Shown here piece after piece: positions 16,360 through 25,903 of a stretch of DNA of 31,931 nucleotides. The notes beneath the pieces were generated by a model. The model saw only the letters and a program-made list of their open reading frames with translations, was not told the origin of the DNA and searched no databases. The DNA is from an uncultured Oscillospiraceae bacterium. GTDB lineage: Bacteria; Bacillota; Clostridia; Oscillospirales; Oscillospiraceae. The first letter of the stretch is position 1; the number at the start of each line of letters is the position of its first letter. The position numbers and the translations under genes are program-made. The stretch spans positions 1-31,931 of the forward strand of contig CAKUOS010000025.1 of NCBI GenBank assembly GCA_934670025.1, given 5' to 3'.

Positions 16360-17421
16360 ATGAAAAGCCGCAATTTCCTGCGCATCGCGCTGACGGTGCT
16401 CGCGGCCGCGCTTGGCGCGTGGGTGTTCGCGGCGCTGCTGCTGCCGCTGCTTTTGCCGTTCGGCATCGGGCTCGGCGTGTGTATGCTTGCGGAAAAGCCC
16501 GTGGCGCTGCTGCAAAGCCGCGCGCGCGTTCCGCGCTGGCTGGCGTCGGGCGTGTGTGTGCTGGGGCTGTATGTGCTTTTGTTCGGCGGCGCGTTTTTGC
16601 TGTGCCGGCTGCTCTGCGGCGAGGCCGCGGGCCTCGTGCGGGAGCTGCCCGCGCTGGCAGAGGGATTGCAGGCGCCGATGGAGCAGATGCAGCAGCGCCT
16701 GTATACGCTGGCGGAAAAGCTGCCCGACGGGCTGGGCTCCGGGCTGCGCGCGGGCATCACGTCGTTTTTTGCCGGCGGCGCGGGTCTTGGCACGAAGCTG
16801 TATGAGACGCTCTTTTCGTGGGCCTCGGGTGTGCTCGGCAAGCTCCCGGACGCGGTTTTGTTCCTGGTGACGGCGGTTTTGTCGAGCTTCATGCTCTCCG
16901 GTGAGCTGCCCGCGATCAAAAGCTGGCTCGCGCGCGCCGTCCGTCCGCAGTGGCAGGAGAAGGCGCTGCGGCTGCTGGGGCATATGCGCGTGACGCTCGG
17001 TGCGTGGCTGCGCGCGCAGCTGAAGCTGATGGGCGTGACGTTTCTGATCGTGGGCACGGGGCTGCTGCTATTGCGCGTGGAATATCCGCTGCTCGACGCG
17101 CTCGTCATCACGCTGGTCGACGCGCTGCCGGTGTTCGGCACGGGCACGATCCTCATCCCGTGGGCCGTGGTGCTGTTTCTGCGCGGGCAGACGAAGACCG
17201 GCGTGGGACTCGTGATCGTCTACGGCGCGGCCGCGCTCAGCCGGCAGACGCTCGAACCGCGGCTCGTCGGCCGGCAGGTAGGGCTTGACCCGGTTCTGAC
17301 GCTGCTGGCGCTGTATACGGGCTACCGGCTGCTGGGCGTCGGCGGGATGATCGTGTTTCCGCTGTCCGCGATGCTCCTGAAGCAGCTGTGGGATCATTCC
17401 GGCTTGCAGAAGGAGGGATAA
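16360..17421 (+). CDS. ytvI: AI-2E-family membrane protein, YtvI-like (sporulation)
   Basis: 353 residues with about seven to eight membrane helices. The layout is that of the AI-2E transporter/PerM family: two N-terminal helices, an amphipathic 100-residue region (VRELPALAEGLQAPMEQ), then LVDALPVFGTGTILIPWAVV and the C-terminal RQTLEPRLVGRQVGLDPVLTLLALYTGYRLLG, which is the strongest signature. The length and the LPVFGTGTILIPW stretch resemble sporulation integral membrane protein YtvI of Bacillus and Clostridia; that subfamily call is likely but not certain. Start ATG 16360 has GGGAGGT 9 bases before it. Divergent from the ACT gene; RluA follows after 34 bases, with the start of the next gene probably on the same transcript. 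Confidence 0.78.
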   Translation: MKSRNFLRIALTVLAAALGAWVFAALLLPLLLPFGIGLGVCMLAEKPVALLQSRARVPRWLASGVCVLGLYVLLFGGAFLLCRLLCGEAAGLVRELPALAEGLQAPMEQMQQRLYTLAEKLPDGLGSGLRAGITSFFAGGAGLGTKLYETLFSWASGVLGKLPDAVLFLVTAVLSSFMLSGELPAIKSWLARAVRPQWQEKALRLLGHMRVTLGAWLRAQLKLMGVTFLIVGTGLLLLRVEYPLLDALVITLVDALPVFGTGTILIPWAVVLFLRGQTKTGVGLVIVYGAAALSRQTLEPRLVGRQVGLDPVLTLLALYTGYRLLGVGGMIVFPLSAMLLKQLWDHSGLQKEG

Positions 17422-17455
17422 TTGCGTATAATGGCCGGGAGAGGGGGCGTTTTGC

Positions 17456-18355
17456 ATGATTCTGGAGCAGATCGCGGCGCGGCCGGCGAAGCTGCTGTCC
17501 GTTTTGCGGCAGGAATTCGGCCTGTCGTCCGGGCTTGTCAAGCGGCTGAAGTGGCAGGACGCGCTCTTTGTGAACGACGCCCCGGCACATACCGACGCGC
17601 GCGTCCTCCCGGGCGACCGCGTGCGCGTCGTCATCCGCGAAAGCCCCGAGGGCTTCGATCCCGAGCCGATGGCGCTGTCGGTCCTCTATGAGGACGAGGC
17701 GATTCTCGCCGTCGACAAGCCGAGCGGGATGCTGGTGCATCCGTCGCCGCGGAAAAACAGCGGGACGCTGGCAAACGGGGTGTTATATTACTTACGGCAA
17801 AACGGCGAGGACGCGGGCGTGCATCCCGTCACGCGGCTCGACCGCGACACGTTCGGCGTGGTGCTGTTGGCGAAAAACGCGAACATCCACGACCGGTTCT
17901 GCCGAATGCTGCGCGAAAAGCAGCTGCAAAAGACGTATCTGGCGGCTGTCTTCGGCGGCCCGGCGGATGAAGAAGGCGAGATCGACCTGCCGGTCTATAA
18001 AGTCGGCGGCGGGAGCCTCATCCGCACGGTCGACGCGCGCGGGCAGGAGGCGCACACGCGCTACCGCGTGCTGTGCCGCGCGGACGGCGTCTCGATCCTG
18101 GCGCTGCATCCGCTGACGGGCCGCACGCACCAGCTGCGGCTGCACTGCATGGCCTCCGGGTTCCCGATCCTGGGCGATCCGCAGTATACGACGGACGCGG
18201 CCAGGGCGTATTCCGACGCGCGCGGGCTTTTTACGCAGCAGCTGTGCGCGGCAAAGCTCGAATTCTGTCATCCGATGACGGGAGAACCGGTCACGATCTG
18301 CACAAAACAGGAAATTTTTCTCCCCGAAGGACTAGGCAAACTGCCAATCATTTGA
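17456..18355 (+). CDS. RluA-family RNA pseudouridine synthase
   Basis: 299 residues. Isomerises uridine to pseudouridine in rRNA or tRNA. An S4-like RNA-binding segment (about 12-60) precedes the catalytic domain; the active-site motif reads TRLDRDTFG with catalytic D129, in place of the usual HRLDxxTSG. AVDKPSGMLVHPS (85-97), LQKTYLAAV and HPLTGRTHQLRLH are further RluA signatures. GAGAGGGGGCG before ATG 17456. It follows the YtvI-like gene by 34 bases. The exact target (RluC, RluD or tRNA type) cannot be told from sequence alone. Confidence 0.92.
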   Translation: MILEQIAARPAKLLSVLRQEFGLSSGLVKRLKWQDALFVNDAPAHTDARVLPGDRVRVVIRESPEGFDPEPMALSVLYEDEAILAVDKPSGMLVHPSPRKNSGTLANGVLYYLRQNGEDAGVHPVTRLDRDTFGVVLLAKNANIHDRFCRMLREKQLQKTYLAAVFGGPADEEGEIDLPVYKVGGGSLIRTVDARGQEAHTRYRVLCRADGVSILALHPLTGRTHQLRLHCMASGFPILGDPQYTTDAARAYSDARGLFTQQLCAAKLEFCHPMTGEPVTICTKQEIFLPEGLGKLPII

Positions 18356-18386
18356 TATAATCAAAAAAAAGCAGGGGAGCGGTATG

Positions 18387-18713
18387 ATGCAGGACTTGGA
18401 AGAACGCGAGGTCAGCTATTCGATCGATGAGGAAAAGGCGGAGCCGTGGTCGGTGGAGCACGTGCTGACCATCACGCGCAACATTATGGCCGGGATGGCG
18501 GCGGTTTTGTTTCTGGCGTCGTTTGCGCTGGAAGAGGTGCATCTGCTGCTGCGCGGCATCGGATATTTCTGCGGCGCAGGCGCGTATTTTTCGGAAATTC
18601 TCGCGCTGACCGACGGATTTTCGAAAAAGATCCCGAAGCATGAGCTGTTTATGGCGTTCTGCTTTGGGCCGCTGTATCTGCTGATGGGTCTGAGCTATAT
18701 GCTGGAGGCATGA
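18387..18713 (+). CDS. Small membrane protein, unknown function
   Basis: 108 residues. A charged N-terminal 30 residues (MQDLEEREVSYSIDEEKAEP) is followed by three hydrophobic stretches: about 33-53, 58-78 (HLLLRGIGYFCGAGAYFSEI) and 88-106. No family recognised. Two consecutive ATG codons are possible (18384, 18387); GGAG at 18376-18379 is better spaced from the second. It lies 31 bases after the RluA stop and is probably co-transcribed, although TATAAT at 18356-18361 could be a local -10. A strong terminator follows 3 bases after the stop. Confidence 0.72.
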   Translation: MQDLEEREVSYSIDEEKAEPWSVEHVLTITRNIMAGMAAVLFLASFALEEVHLLLRGIGYFCGAGAYFSEILALTDGFSKKIPKHELFMAFCFGPLYLLMGLSYMLEA

Positions 18714-18715
18714 GG

Positions 18716-18754
18716 AAACCGCCCCGGAGAAGAGACTTTCTCCGGGGCGGTTTT
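18716..18754. terminator. Strong terminator between convergent genes
   Basis: 16-bp perfect stem (18716-18731 with 18738-18753), loop GAGACT, TTTT. It ends the plus-strand unit; the minus-strand phosphatase stop codon (18753-18755) overlaps it. Confidence 0.9.
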
Positions 18755-19211
18755 ATTTCGCCAGTTGGGCGAGCAGCGCGCGGCAGCCGCGCTCGATATC
18801 GCGCCACGCGCAGTCGAAATCGCCTGTGTACCACGGGTCGGCGACGGCGCGGCTTTCGCCTGTATAGCTTAAAAGCAGCCGCAGCTTCCCCTCCGGGTCG
18901 CCGCCGCAGATGCGGCGCATCGCGGCGAGATTATTGGGGTCCATGCCGATCAGCAGATCGTACCGGGCATAATCCGCGCGCGTCAGCTGCCTTGCGCGGT
19001 GGTCGGTAAAGGGCACGCCGTGCGCCGTCAGCTGCCGCCGGGCCGGCGGATAGATGGGATTGCCGCGCTCTTCGTTGCTCGTGGCGGCGGAATCGACCGT
19101 AAAACAGTCCGACAGCCCGGCTGCGCGGGTGAGCGCTTTGAAAATAAATTCGGCCATCGGGCTGCGGCAGATATTGCCCAGACAGACGAACAGAATGCGG
19201 GTGTGTTCCAA
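18753..19211 (-). CDS. Low-molecular-weight protein tyrosine phosphatase (TTG start)
   Basis: 152 residues, the family size. The P-loop CLGNICRSP (C10, R16) is at the N-terminus and the general-acid motif DPWYTG (D125) near the C-terminus; IGMDPNN is also characteristic. These cytoplasmic enzymes dephosphorylate tyrosine, or arginine in the YwlE branch; the residues after the P-loop do not settle which. The start is TTG (19209-19211): GGAGG at 19219-19223 lies 7 bases before it and no in-frame ATG is near. That ribosome site abuts the stop of the glycerate kinase gene, indicating translational coupling. Confidence 0.93.
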   Translation of the reverse strand: MEHTRILFVCLGNICRSPMAEFIFKALTRAAGLSDCFTVDSAATSNEERGNPIYPPARRQLTAHGVPFTDHRARQLTRADYARYDLLIGMDPNNLAAMRRICGGDPEGKLRLLLSYTGESRAVADPWYTGDFDCAWRDIERGCRALLAQLAK

Positions 19212-19223
19212 ACGAAAACCTCC

Positions 19224-20459
19224 TCAGCGCCGGATGAGCAGCACGGCCAGATCGTTGATGTTCGTGCCGGTCGGCCCGGTCATGATGAGGCCGCCGCAGG
19301 CGGCCAGCGCGGGATAGGCGTCGTTTTCCCGCAGAACGGCCGGGATGGAAATGCCGCGCGCGGCGAGCAGCGCGCGCGTTTCGCCGTCGCAGTATCCGCC
19401 TGCGGCGTCGGTCGGGCCGTCGGTGCCGTCGGAGCCGAAGGAGAATACAGCCGTGTCCGGAAGCCCGGCAATTTCCTCCGCCGCGGCCAGGGCAAGCTCC
19501 TGATTGCGGCCGCCGCGGCCGCAGCCGGTCAGATGGACGACGGTCTCGCCGCCGGCGAGAAACGCGAGGGACGTTTTGCCCGTCTGGTGCGACTGCGCCA
19601 CGGACGCGAGGAAGCTGCCCGCGTCGCGCGCGGTACAGCGCAGACAATCGGTCAGCAGCACCGGCGTATAGCCGAGCGCGCGCGCCGCGTCAGCCGCCGA
19701 ATCGCACAGCTGGCGGACGCTGCCGGTGATGTGCGTCTCGATGTTTGCAAGCGCCTTCGGCGTCTCCTGCCGCAAAAGCGCCAGCGCATCGTCGGAGAGG
19801 CGAAGATCATACTTCTTTACGACGGCCAGCGCCTGTTCGCACGTGGAGGCGTCCGGGTACGCAGGCCCGGAGGCGATCATGTCGAGCGGGTCGCCGAGAA
19901 TGTCCGACAAAACGACGGAAAAGACGCGCGCGGGCAGACAGTGCAGGGCAAAGCGGCCGCCCTTGACGGCGGAGAGGCGTTTGCGGACAGTGTTCATCTC
20001 GACGATATCCGCGCCGCAGGCAAGCAGCTGCCGCGTGATGCCGGCCAGCTCCTCCGCCGGGATCAGCGGCTGCTCGAACAGCGCCGAGCCGCCGCCTGAC
20101 AGCAGAAACAGCACCGTATCGTCCGCCGTGAGGCCGTCTGTCAGCGCCAGCGCGCGCTGCGCAGCGCGGAAAGAATTTGCATCCGGGACGGGATGCCCGG
20201 CCTCAAACAGCTCCAGCGGGCCGATGGGGCCGCGCAGATGGCCGTATTTTGTGATGACCGCGCCGCATATGGCTGCGCCGTCCAGCGCGTCGTATGCGGC
20301 CTTTGCCATCTGCCACGCGGCTTTGCCGGCGGCGATGAGGATGATGCGGCCCGCGGGCCGCCGAAACTTTGCCATCGCCCGCCGAACGGCGGGACCGGGC
20401 TGCGCGTCTTGCAGCGCGCGGTCGATGATGACCTGCGCGTCCTGCCGCAGCGTCTGCAT
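19224..20459 (-). CDS. Glycerate 2-kinase, MOFRL/GckA family
   Basis: 411 residues. Phosphorylates D-glycerate to 2-phosphoglycerate, feeding it into glycolysis. The family features are IAAGKAAWQMAKA (about 43-55), EAGHPVPDANS, FLLSGGGSALFEQP (the phosphate-binding loop), EMNTVRKRLSAVKGG and, in the C-terminal MOFRL domain, CGRGGRNQELALAAAEEI, FSFGSDGTDGPTDAAGG and GPTGTNINDL. GGGGG precedes ATG 20459. It is the first gene of a pair with the tyrosine phosphatase; the terminator at 20480 separates it from the upstream gene. No glycerate dehydrogenase or tartronate enzyme is nearby, so the source of glycerate is unknown. Confidence 0.93.
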   Translation of the reverse strand: MQTLRQDAQVIIDRALQDAQPGPAVRRAMAKFRRPAGRIILIAAGKAAWQMAKAAYDALDGAAICGAVITKYGHLRGPIGPLELFEAGHPVPDANSFRAAQRALALTDGLTADDTVLFLLSGGGSALFEQPLIPAEELAGITRQLLACGADIVEMNTVRKRLSAVKGGRFALHCLPARVFSVVLSDILGDPLDMIASGPAYPDASTCEQALAVVKKYDLRLSDDALALLRQETPKALANIETHITGSVRQLCDSAADAARALGYTPVLLTDCLRCTARDAGSFLASVAQSHQTGKTSLAFLAGGETVVHLTGCGRGGRNQELALAAAEEIAGLPDTAVFSFGSDGTDGPTDAAGGYCDGETRALLAARGISIPAVLRENDAYPALAACGGLIMTGPTGTNINDLAVLLIRR

Positions 20460-20479
20460 GAAATGCCCCCTTTTTACGA

Positions 20480-20504
20480 AAAAGCGGCCGAAGCGGCCGC
20501 TTTT
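20480..20504. terminator. Terminator between the Myb-like gene and glycerate kinase
   Basis: 11-bp stem (AAAAGCGGCCG 20480-20490 with 20494-20504), 3-base loop AAG. U-runs on both sides, so it works in either direction; on the minus strand it ends the gene at 20511. Confidence 0.82.
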
Positions 20505-20510
20505 GCAGTT

Positions 20511-20852
20511 TTACTGGATCCGGAACTGGATCTGATCGCGGCAGCCGAGCTCAGACAGGCGCGCCTCGATGGCGCCCTCGGTCCGGCCGTGGCGGCGGGC
20601 GATGACCTGCGCGGAAAGACCCGCGTCATATTCGCGGCGCAGCCGCTCTTCCTCCTCCGGGCTCCAGCTGCGGCCGGCATTGACGGCCGAAAGCCCCGTT
20701 TCGCGGTCTTGCAGCGCGCGCAGCACGCAGTGCAGCGCGCGGATGATCTCGGGCCGGTTGTAGACGCTCTCGTCCGGGAGACGTTCGCCGGTCGTGGGGT
20801 CTGCGCCGTCGGCCAGCAGACGCAGCAGCTCCTGTGCGCGTTCCAGATCCAT
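20511..20852 (-). CDS. Small protein with Myb/SANT-like C-terminal domain, unknown function
   Basis: 113 residues. The N-terminal half (ELLRLLADGADPTTGERLPD then VYNRPEIIRALHCVLRAL) is of a type seen in clostridial hypothetical proteins. The C-terminal half RSWSPEEEERLRREYDAG then RHGRTEGAIEARLSELG is a three-helix Myb/SANT or HTH fold with the typical W and LGRT-GAI pattern, so DNA binding is likely. Possibly a local regulator. GGGTGAG before ATG 20852 and a good promoter at 20884 indicate a separate unit, ended by the terminator at 20480. Confidence 0.72.
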   Translation of the reverse strand: MDLERAQELLRLLADGADPTTGERLPDESVYNRPEIIRALHCVLRALQDRETGLSAVNAGRSWSPEEEERLRREYDAGLSAQVIARRHGRTEGAIEARLSELGCRDQIQFRIQ

Positions 20853-20883
20853 AGATGCTCACCCTGTTCTTCCGTTTTTCCTC

Positions 20884-20912
20884 ATTATACCGCGGAATGC
20901 GCCGTCAGGCAA
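20884..20912 (-). promoter_or_regulatory. Promoter of the Myb-like gene
   Basis: Minus strand TTGCCT (20907-20912), 17-base spacer, TATAAT (20884-20889). Confidence 0.75.
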
Positions 20913-20931
20913 GCGTCAGTTGACGCAAGCA

Positions 20932-21816
20932 TTATGCGGGAAATGTGCCCGTGTGGATATACGACACGAGATATTCCACGAACCGGCGCACGGCGGGCGG
21001 CGTCTGCGTATACGACGGCAGGGCGATGCCGAGCTCGACGCGCTCGTCCGGAGACAGCGGCAGGATGACCGCCGAGGTGCGGATGCCGCGCGTGGCAAGC
21101 TCGTTGAGCATGGTGATGCCGAGGCCGCTCTCGACCATGGCGATGGCGGCGTGATCCTCTTCGGTCGTATAGCTGACGGTCGGCGTGAGGCGGTATTTGC
21201 TGAATACGTGCAGCACGTCTGCGTCGCCGCCGCGGGCCGAGAGAACCATCTCCGCGTCGGCGTATGCGCCGATGGGGAACGCCGCGCTCGTCGCCAGCCG
21301 GTGTCCGGGCGGCAGGACGGCCATCATGCGGTCGGCCCGCAGGGGGATCCATTCGCGTCCGGAGCGCAGCGTGCGGCTGTAGAGGCACAGGTCGATGCGG
21401 CTCTGGCTCAGAAGCTCGTCGAGCATCTGGTGGTGGCCCTCGAGCAGCTCGATCTGCACGCCGGGGAAATCCTGATGGAATTTGCCGATGACCGGCGGCA
21501 GCCAGTGGACGGAGATGCTGTAGTACGCGCCGATGCGGACCGTGCCGGTCAGAACGCCGCGGACCTTGGAGCAGACCTGCCGCAGCCGGTCGTCGCACTG
21601 GACAAGATCGCGCAGCGGCGCGACGAGCTGCTCGCCGTCGGCCGTCAGCCGCACGCCGCGGCGCGTGCGGATAAACAGCGGGAAGCCGAACTCCTGTTCG
21701 AGCGCGTTGACCATGTGTACCACGCCCGACGGCGTGTAGTTCCACTGCGCGGCCGCCGCCGTAAAGCTGCCGCAGTCGGCCACGGTCAGGAAGATCTTAT
21801 ACCGGGTGAGATCCAT
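20932..21816 (-). CDS. LysR-family transcriptional regulator
   Basis: 294 residues. The N-terminal winged HTH (1-60) reads YKIFLTVADCGSFTAAAAQW, then GVVHMVNALEQEFGFPLFIR and RGVRLTADGE, classic LysR. The effector domain follows from about residue 90 (GTVRIGAYYSISVHWLPPVI) and includes LPPGHRLA and GLGITMLNELA. GGAGG lies 7 bases before ATG 21816. It is divergent from the membrane pyrophosphatase gene, the usual position for a LysR target, but the ligand and targets are unknown. A 15-bp palindrome at 21831-21845 lies in its own leader. Confidence 0.94.
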   Translation of the reverse strand: MDLTRYKIFLTVADCGSFTAAAAQWNYTPSGVVHMVNALEQEFGFPLFIRTRRGVRLTADGEQLVAPLRDLVQCDDRLRQVCSKVRGVLTGTVRIGAYYSISVHWLPPVIGKFHQDFPGVQIELLEGHHQMLDELLSQSRIDLCLYSRTLRSGREWIPLRADRMMAVLPPGHRLATSAAFPIGAYADAEMVLSARGGDADVLHVFSKYRLTPTVSYTTEEDHAAIAMVESGLGITMLNELATRGIRTSAVILPLSPDERVELGIALPSYTQTPPAVRRFVEYLVSYIHTGTFPA

Positions 21817-21830
21817 ATGCGCCTCCTGTT

Positions 21831-21845
21831 ATGAAGAGTCTTCAT
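21831..21845. promoter_or_regulatory. 15-bp palindrome in the lysR leader, candidate operator
   Basis: ATGAAGA-G-TCTTCAT, a perfect inverted repeat of the size of LysR boxes. It lies 14 bases upstream of the lysR start, downstream of its promoter, where binding would block transcription. Confidence 0.4.
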
Positions 21846-21886
21846 GATAAACTGTAATTTTTGTCGTTTTACTTTAGACAGGGACC

Positions 21887-21916
21887 AGTATAGACTGAAA
21901 ACAGGAACTCTGTCAA
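21887..21916 (-). promoter_or_regulatory. Promoter of lysR
   Basis: Minus strand TTGACA (21911-21916), 18-base spacer, TATACT (21887-21892). Confidence 0.7.
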
Positions 21917-21922
21917 GTCCCG

Positions 21923-21951
21923 CGCACGTCCAAGGCGCCTGGGCACGTGCG
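21923..21951. repeat. Inverted repeat in the hppA upstream region
   Basis: Arms CGCACGT (21923-21929) and ACGTGCG (21945-21951) flank the palindromic AGGCGCCT (21933-21940); together they form an almost continuous stem. It is between the lysR -35 and hppA and may be an operator or a leader hairpin. No clear -10 for hppA was seen. Confidence 0.45.
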
Positions 21952-22014
21952 ATCTGGCAGAAAATAACGGTCTGCAAATCTGTCAAACTTTACAGAAGAA
22001 AGAGGTCTGAAAAT

Positions 22015-24144
<2,130 letters not shown>

Positions 24145-24178
24145 ATCCGATCCTCCCCGATCCTGATAAGACTCCGCG

Positions 24179-24218
24179 AAAACAGGCCCTGCTGCCGCGG
24201 CAGCAGGGCCTGTTTTTT
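24179..24218 (+). terminator. Terminator of hppA
   Basis: Near-perfect palindrome of about 34 bases (arms AAAACAGGCCCTGCTGC and complement) with a CGCG loop, followed by six T (24213-24218). Confidence 0.92.
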
Positions 24219-24219
24219 G

Positions 24220-24278
24220 AAGATCCCCATAAAATCGGCTTGCGCGCAGCCGCCATTTCGACTGCGCGCAAGGATCTT
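24220..24278 (+). repeat. Composite inverted repeat (structured RNA or DNA element)
   Basis: Outer arms AAGATCC (24220-24226) and GGATCTT (24272-24278); inner arms TTGCGCGCAG (24240-24249) and CTGCGCGCAA (24262-24271); 12-base loop and a one-sided 13-base bulge. Starts two bases after the hppA U-run. Confidence 0.6.
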
Positions 24279-24726
24279 GTATGTAGTACGTAGTTGTGAG
24301 GGCGATTGTCACGCGCACGCCTGTCGGCTTATCCGCAGATGTTTCCGCGGCATCAGACGGCGCATCGCCGCATCGGATGAAGGGAACCGGAGAGGGGAGG
24401 AGCATATTGAGGCTGTTCCCTTTCGATGATACTACCATACCAGACAGATTTGAACGGCGATTGAAGAGGCGGTAAATAATCTGTGAACCGGAAAAATTCA
24501 CGCGCGGCGGAGGTAAAGAAATCGCGCGGGCAAGTGACCGGCCTGCCAGCGCGTTCCTTTTTAAAAAATGGAGAAAAGGAGAAAAATGAAAAAGACGTTT
24601 GCTTCTTGCAAGTATAGAATAGCAAACGGGTATTAAATAAATTAGGGGGAAGTTTTTAAATATCTGTGAAATCGGGACGGTTTTTTCGCGCTTTTTCGTC
24701 ATACGCGCCGAAAAGACGGCTTTCGC

Positions 24727-24755
24727 TTGACAAGGCGGACGGGCTTGTTTATCAT
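24727..24755 (+). promoter_or_regulatory. Promoter of the gene at 24805
   Basis: TTGACA (24727-24732), 17-base spacer, TATCAT (24750-24755). Confidence 0.75.
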
Positions 24756-24804
24756 AATAGAAACGATTTTTGAACGATGACGCCCCGGAAAAGAGGAGGA
24801 CGCC

Positions 24805-25401
24805 ATGCTTTTTGAACGACTCAGACAAAAACGGCAGGAAAAGGCCGATAGCCGCGAGCGCTGGCGCGAGCGGTGGCAGTCGCTGGTGCCCGAGCAGTGC
24901 CGCAGCGTGCCCATCACGCTGAACGGCCAGACGCGCATCGCGTATATCCAGATGAACCAGTTCGTCGTCATGCTCCAGGACGGGCTTCTGATGAAGGAGC
25001 ATTTTTTCGACGTCTGCGAGTTTTTCCAGAAGGCCGGGTATCACGTCGTGTGGCTGATGCGCTGCGTGCAGGACGTCGAGGGCGGGTATCTCAAGCTCGT
25101 CAGGGCGGAGGACGGCGGCGCGCGCTGCCGCTGGAAGTGGCGCAGGCCGACGACGAATTTCGGCCGCTGGACGTCGGATAACTACGGCGTGACGATCCTC
25201 ATCCAGCACAAACAGGTACCGCCTGAGGTCACGGATCTGCCGCATTGCGGGCTGCGCGTATTGCAGCGCGTGACGTGGGCCGAAAGCGACCACGACGAGC
25301 AGATGATCCCCGGACGGACGGAATTTCTGACCGTCGGCAAGCCCGCGACGCCCGCGGAGCTGCTGCACTGGCTCAGCGGCACGACGCTGGCAAACGTCTG
25401 A
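24805..25401 (+). CDS. Hypothetical protein, unknown function
   Basis: 198 residues, soluble. A basic, coiled-coil-like start (FERLRQKRQEKADSRERWRERW) is followed by a mixed alpha/beta region with many aromatics: VPITLNGQTRIAYIQMNQFV, FFDVCEFFQKAGYHVVWLMR, RCRWKWRRPTTNFGRWTSDN and VTILIQHKQVPPEV. The C-terminal segment (TPAELLHWLSG) is helical. No family recognised. AGGAGG lies 6-7 bases before the ATG, and a consensus promoter and a terminator-like hairpin make it a single-gene unit. Composition matches the neighbours, so recent transfer is not indicated. Confidence 0.75.
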   Translation: MLFERLRQKRQEKADSRERWRERWQSLVPEQCRSVPITLNGQTRIAYIQMNQFVVMLQDGLLMKEHFFDVCEFFQKAGYHVVWLMRCVQDVEGGYLKLVRAEDGGARCRWKWRRPTTNFGRWTSDNYGVTILIQHKQVPPEVTDLPHCGLRVLQRVTWAESDHDEQMIPGRTEFLTVGKPATPAELLHWLSGTTLANV

Positions 25402-25420
25402 ACCGATAAAAAATGTACAC

Positions 25421-25455
25421 ACGGCCATGACGCGCGCGTCATGCGCCGTTTGTTT
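25421..25455 (+). terminator. Terminator-like palindrome
   Basis: An 18-base perfect palindrome, CATGACGCGCGCGTCATG (25426-25443), extended by ACGGC/GCCGT (25421-25425, 25445-25449), then TTTGTTT. A second hairpin with GGCGC/GCGCC arms follows at 25470-25500. The rest of the gap to 25571 holds nothing else. Confidence 0.6.
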
Positions 25456-25571
25456 CTGCAAAAAAACAGGCGCCGGCGGGAACAATGCCCGCGCGCCGTC
25501 GTCCAAAGAAAGAAACAGAGCGGTATGCTGCGCAAAAGCGCCGCGCACCGGATCAAAAGGAGACAGATACA

Positions 25572-25868
25572 ATGGAAACACTGGAAAAATTCAGAGATGC
25601 GATCGACCGGCTGCCGTGGTGGCTGCTGCTGATCCTGGTCATTTTTGTCGACGGCCTGGTCGGCGGGCTTTATCGCGCGGCCGGTAAGACGACCGAGGCG
25701 AAGATCATCGGCTGGATCATGGCGGCGGCGTATCTGCTGTCGCTTTTGTCGTTTGTCGAGCTGCCCGCGGTGCTCTCGACCGTTGCGCGCGTCACGACGC
25801 TCGTCTGCGGCATTGCCGATCTCGTCACGGTCATCACGAAGCAGAAGATCACCTTCTTCGCCGACTGA
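25572..25868 (+). CDS. Small membrane protein, unknown function (98 aa)
   Basis: Starts METLEKFRDAIDRLPWW, followed by hydrophobic helices at about 17-35, 45-62 and 66-86. The helix LLLILVIFVDGLVGGLYR contains a membrane aspartate. It resembles small phage-like or permease-accessory proteins, but I recognise no family. AAAAGGAG before ATG 25572 fixes the start, although the frame is open upstream. It is 35 bases before the SLC13-type transporter, which may indicate one transcript and a possible accessory role. Confidence 0.72.
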   Translation: METLEKFRDAIDRLPWWLLLILVIFVDGLVGGLYRAAGKTTEAKIIGWIMAAAYLLSLLSFVELPAVLSTVARVTTLVCGIADLVTVITKQKITFFAD

Positions 25869-25903
25869 GGCCATACCATCACGCTGAAAAGGAGCCTTCG
25901 CGC

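Larger units (their letters stand above)
24219..24804. other. 586-base gene-free region with inverted repeats
   Basis: No convincing gene on either strand. It holds a composite inverted repeat (24220-24278), a second inverted repeat (AAGGGAAC 24380-24387 with GTTCCCTT 24415-24422, extended by ATCG/CGAT), an AT-rich segment (24560-24700), and the promoter of the next gene. A 22-codon reading frame at 24567 with AAAGGAG inside it is not trusted. No known riboswitch or T-box was recognised. Confidence 0.6.

Noticed and set aside
24480..24560. Possible riboswitch (cyclic-di-GMP or T-box) suggested by GC-rich pairs before the AT-rich segment
   Set aside because: The conserved core bases of those classes are missing.
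24353..24625. 90-codon frame on the minus strand in the hppA downstream gap
   Set aside because: Phe/Ser-rich low-complexity translation of the purine-rich strand, without a ribosome site.
24567..24635. 22-codon reading frame with AAAGGAG nearby
   Set aside because: Very short, in an AT-rich gap, and without a recognisable signal or partner; probably chance.
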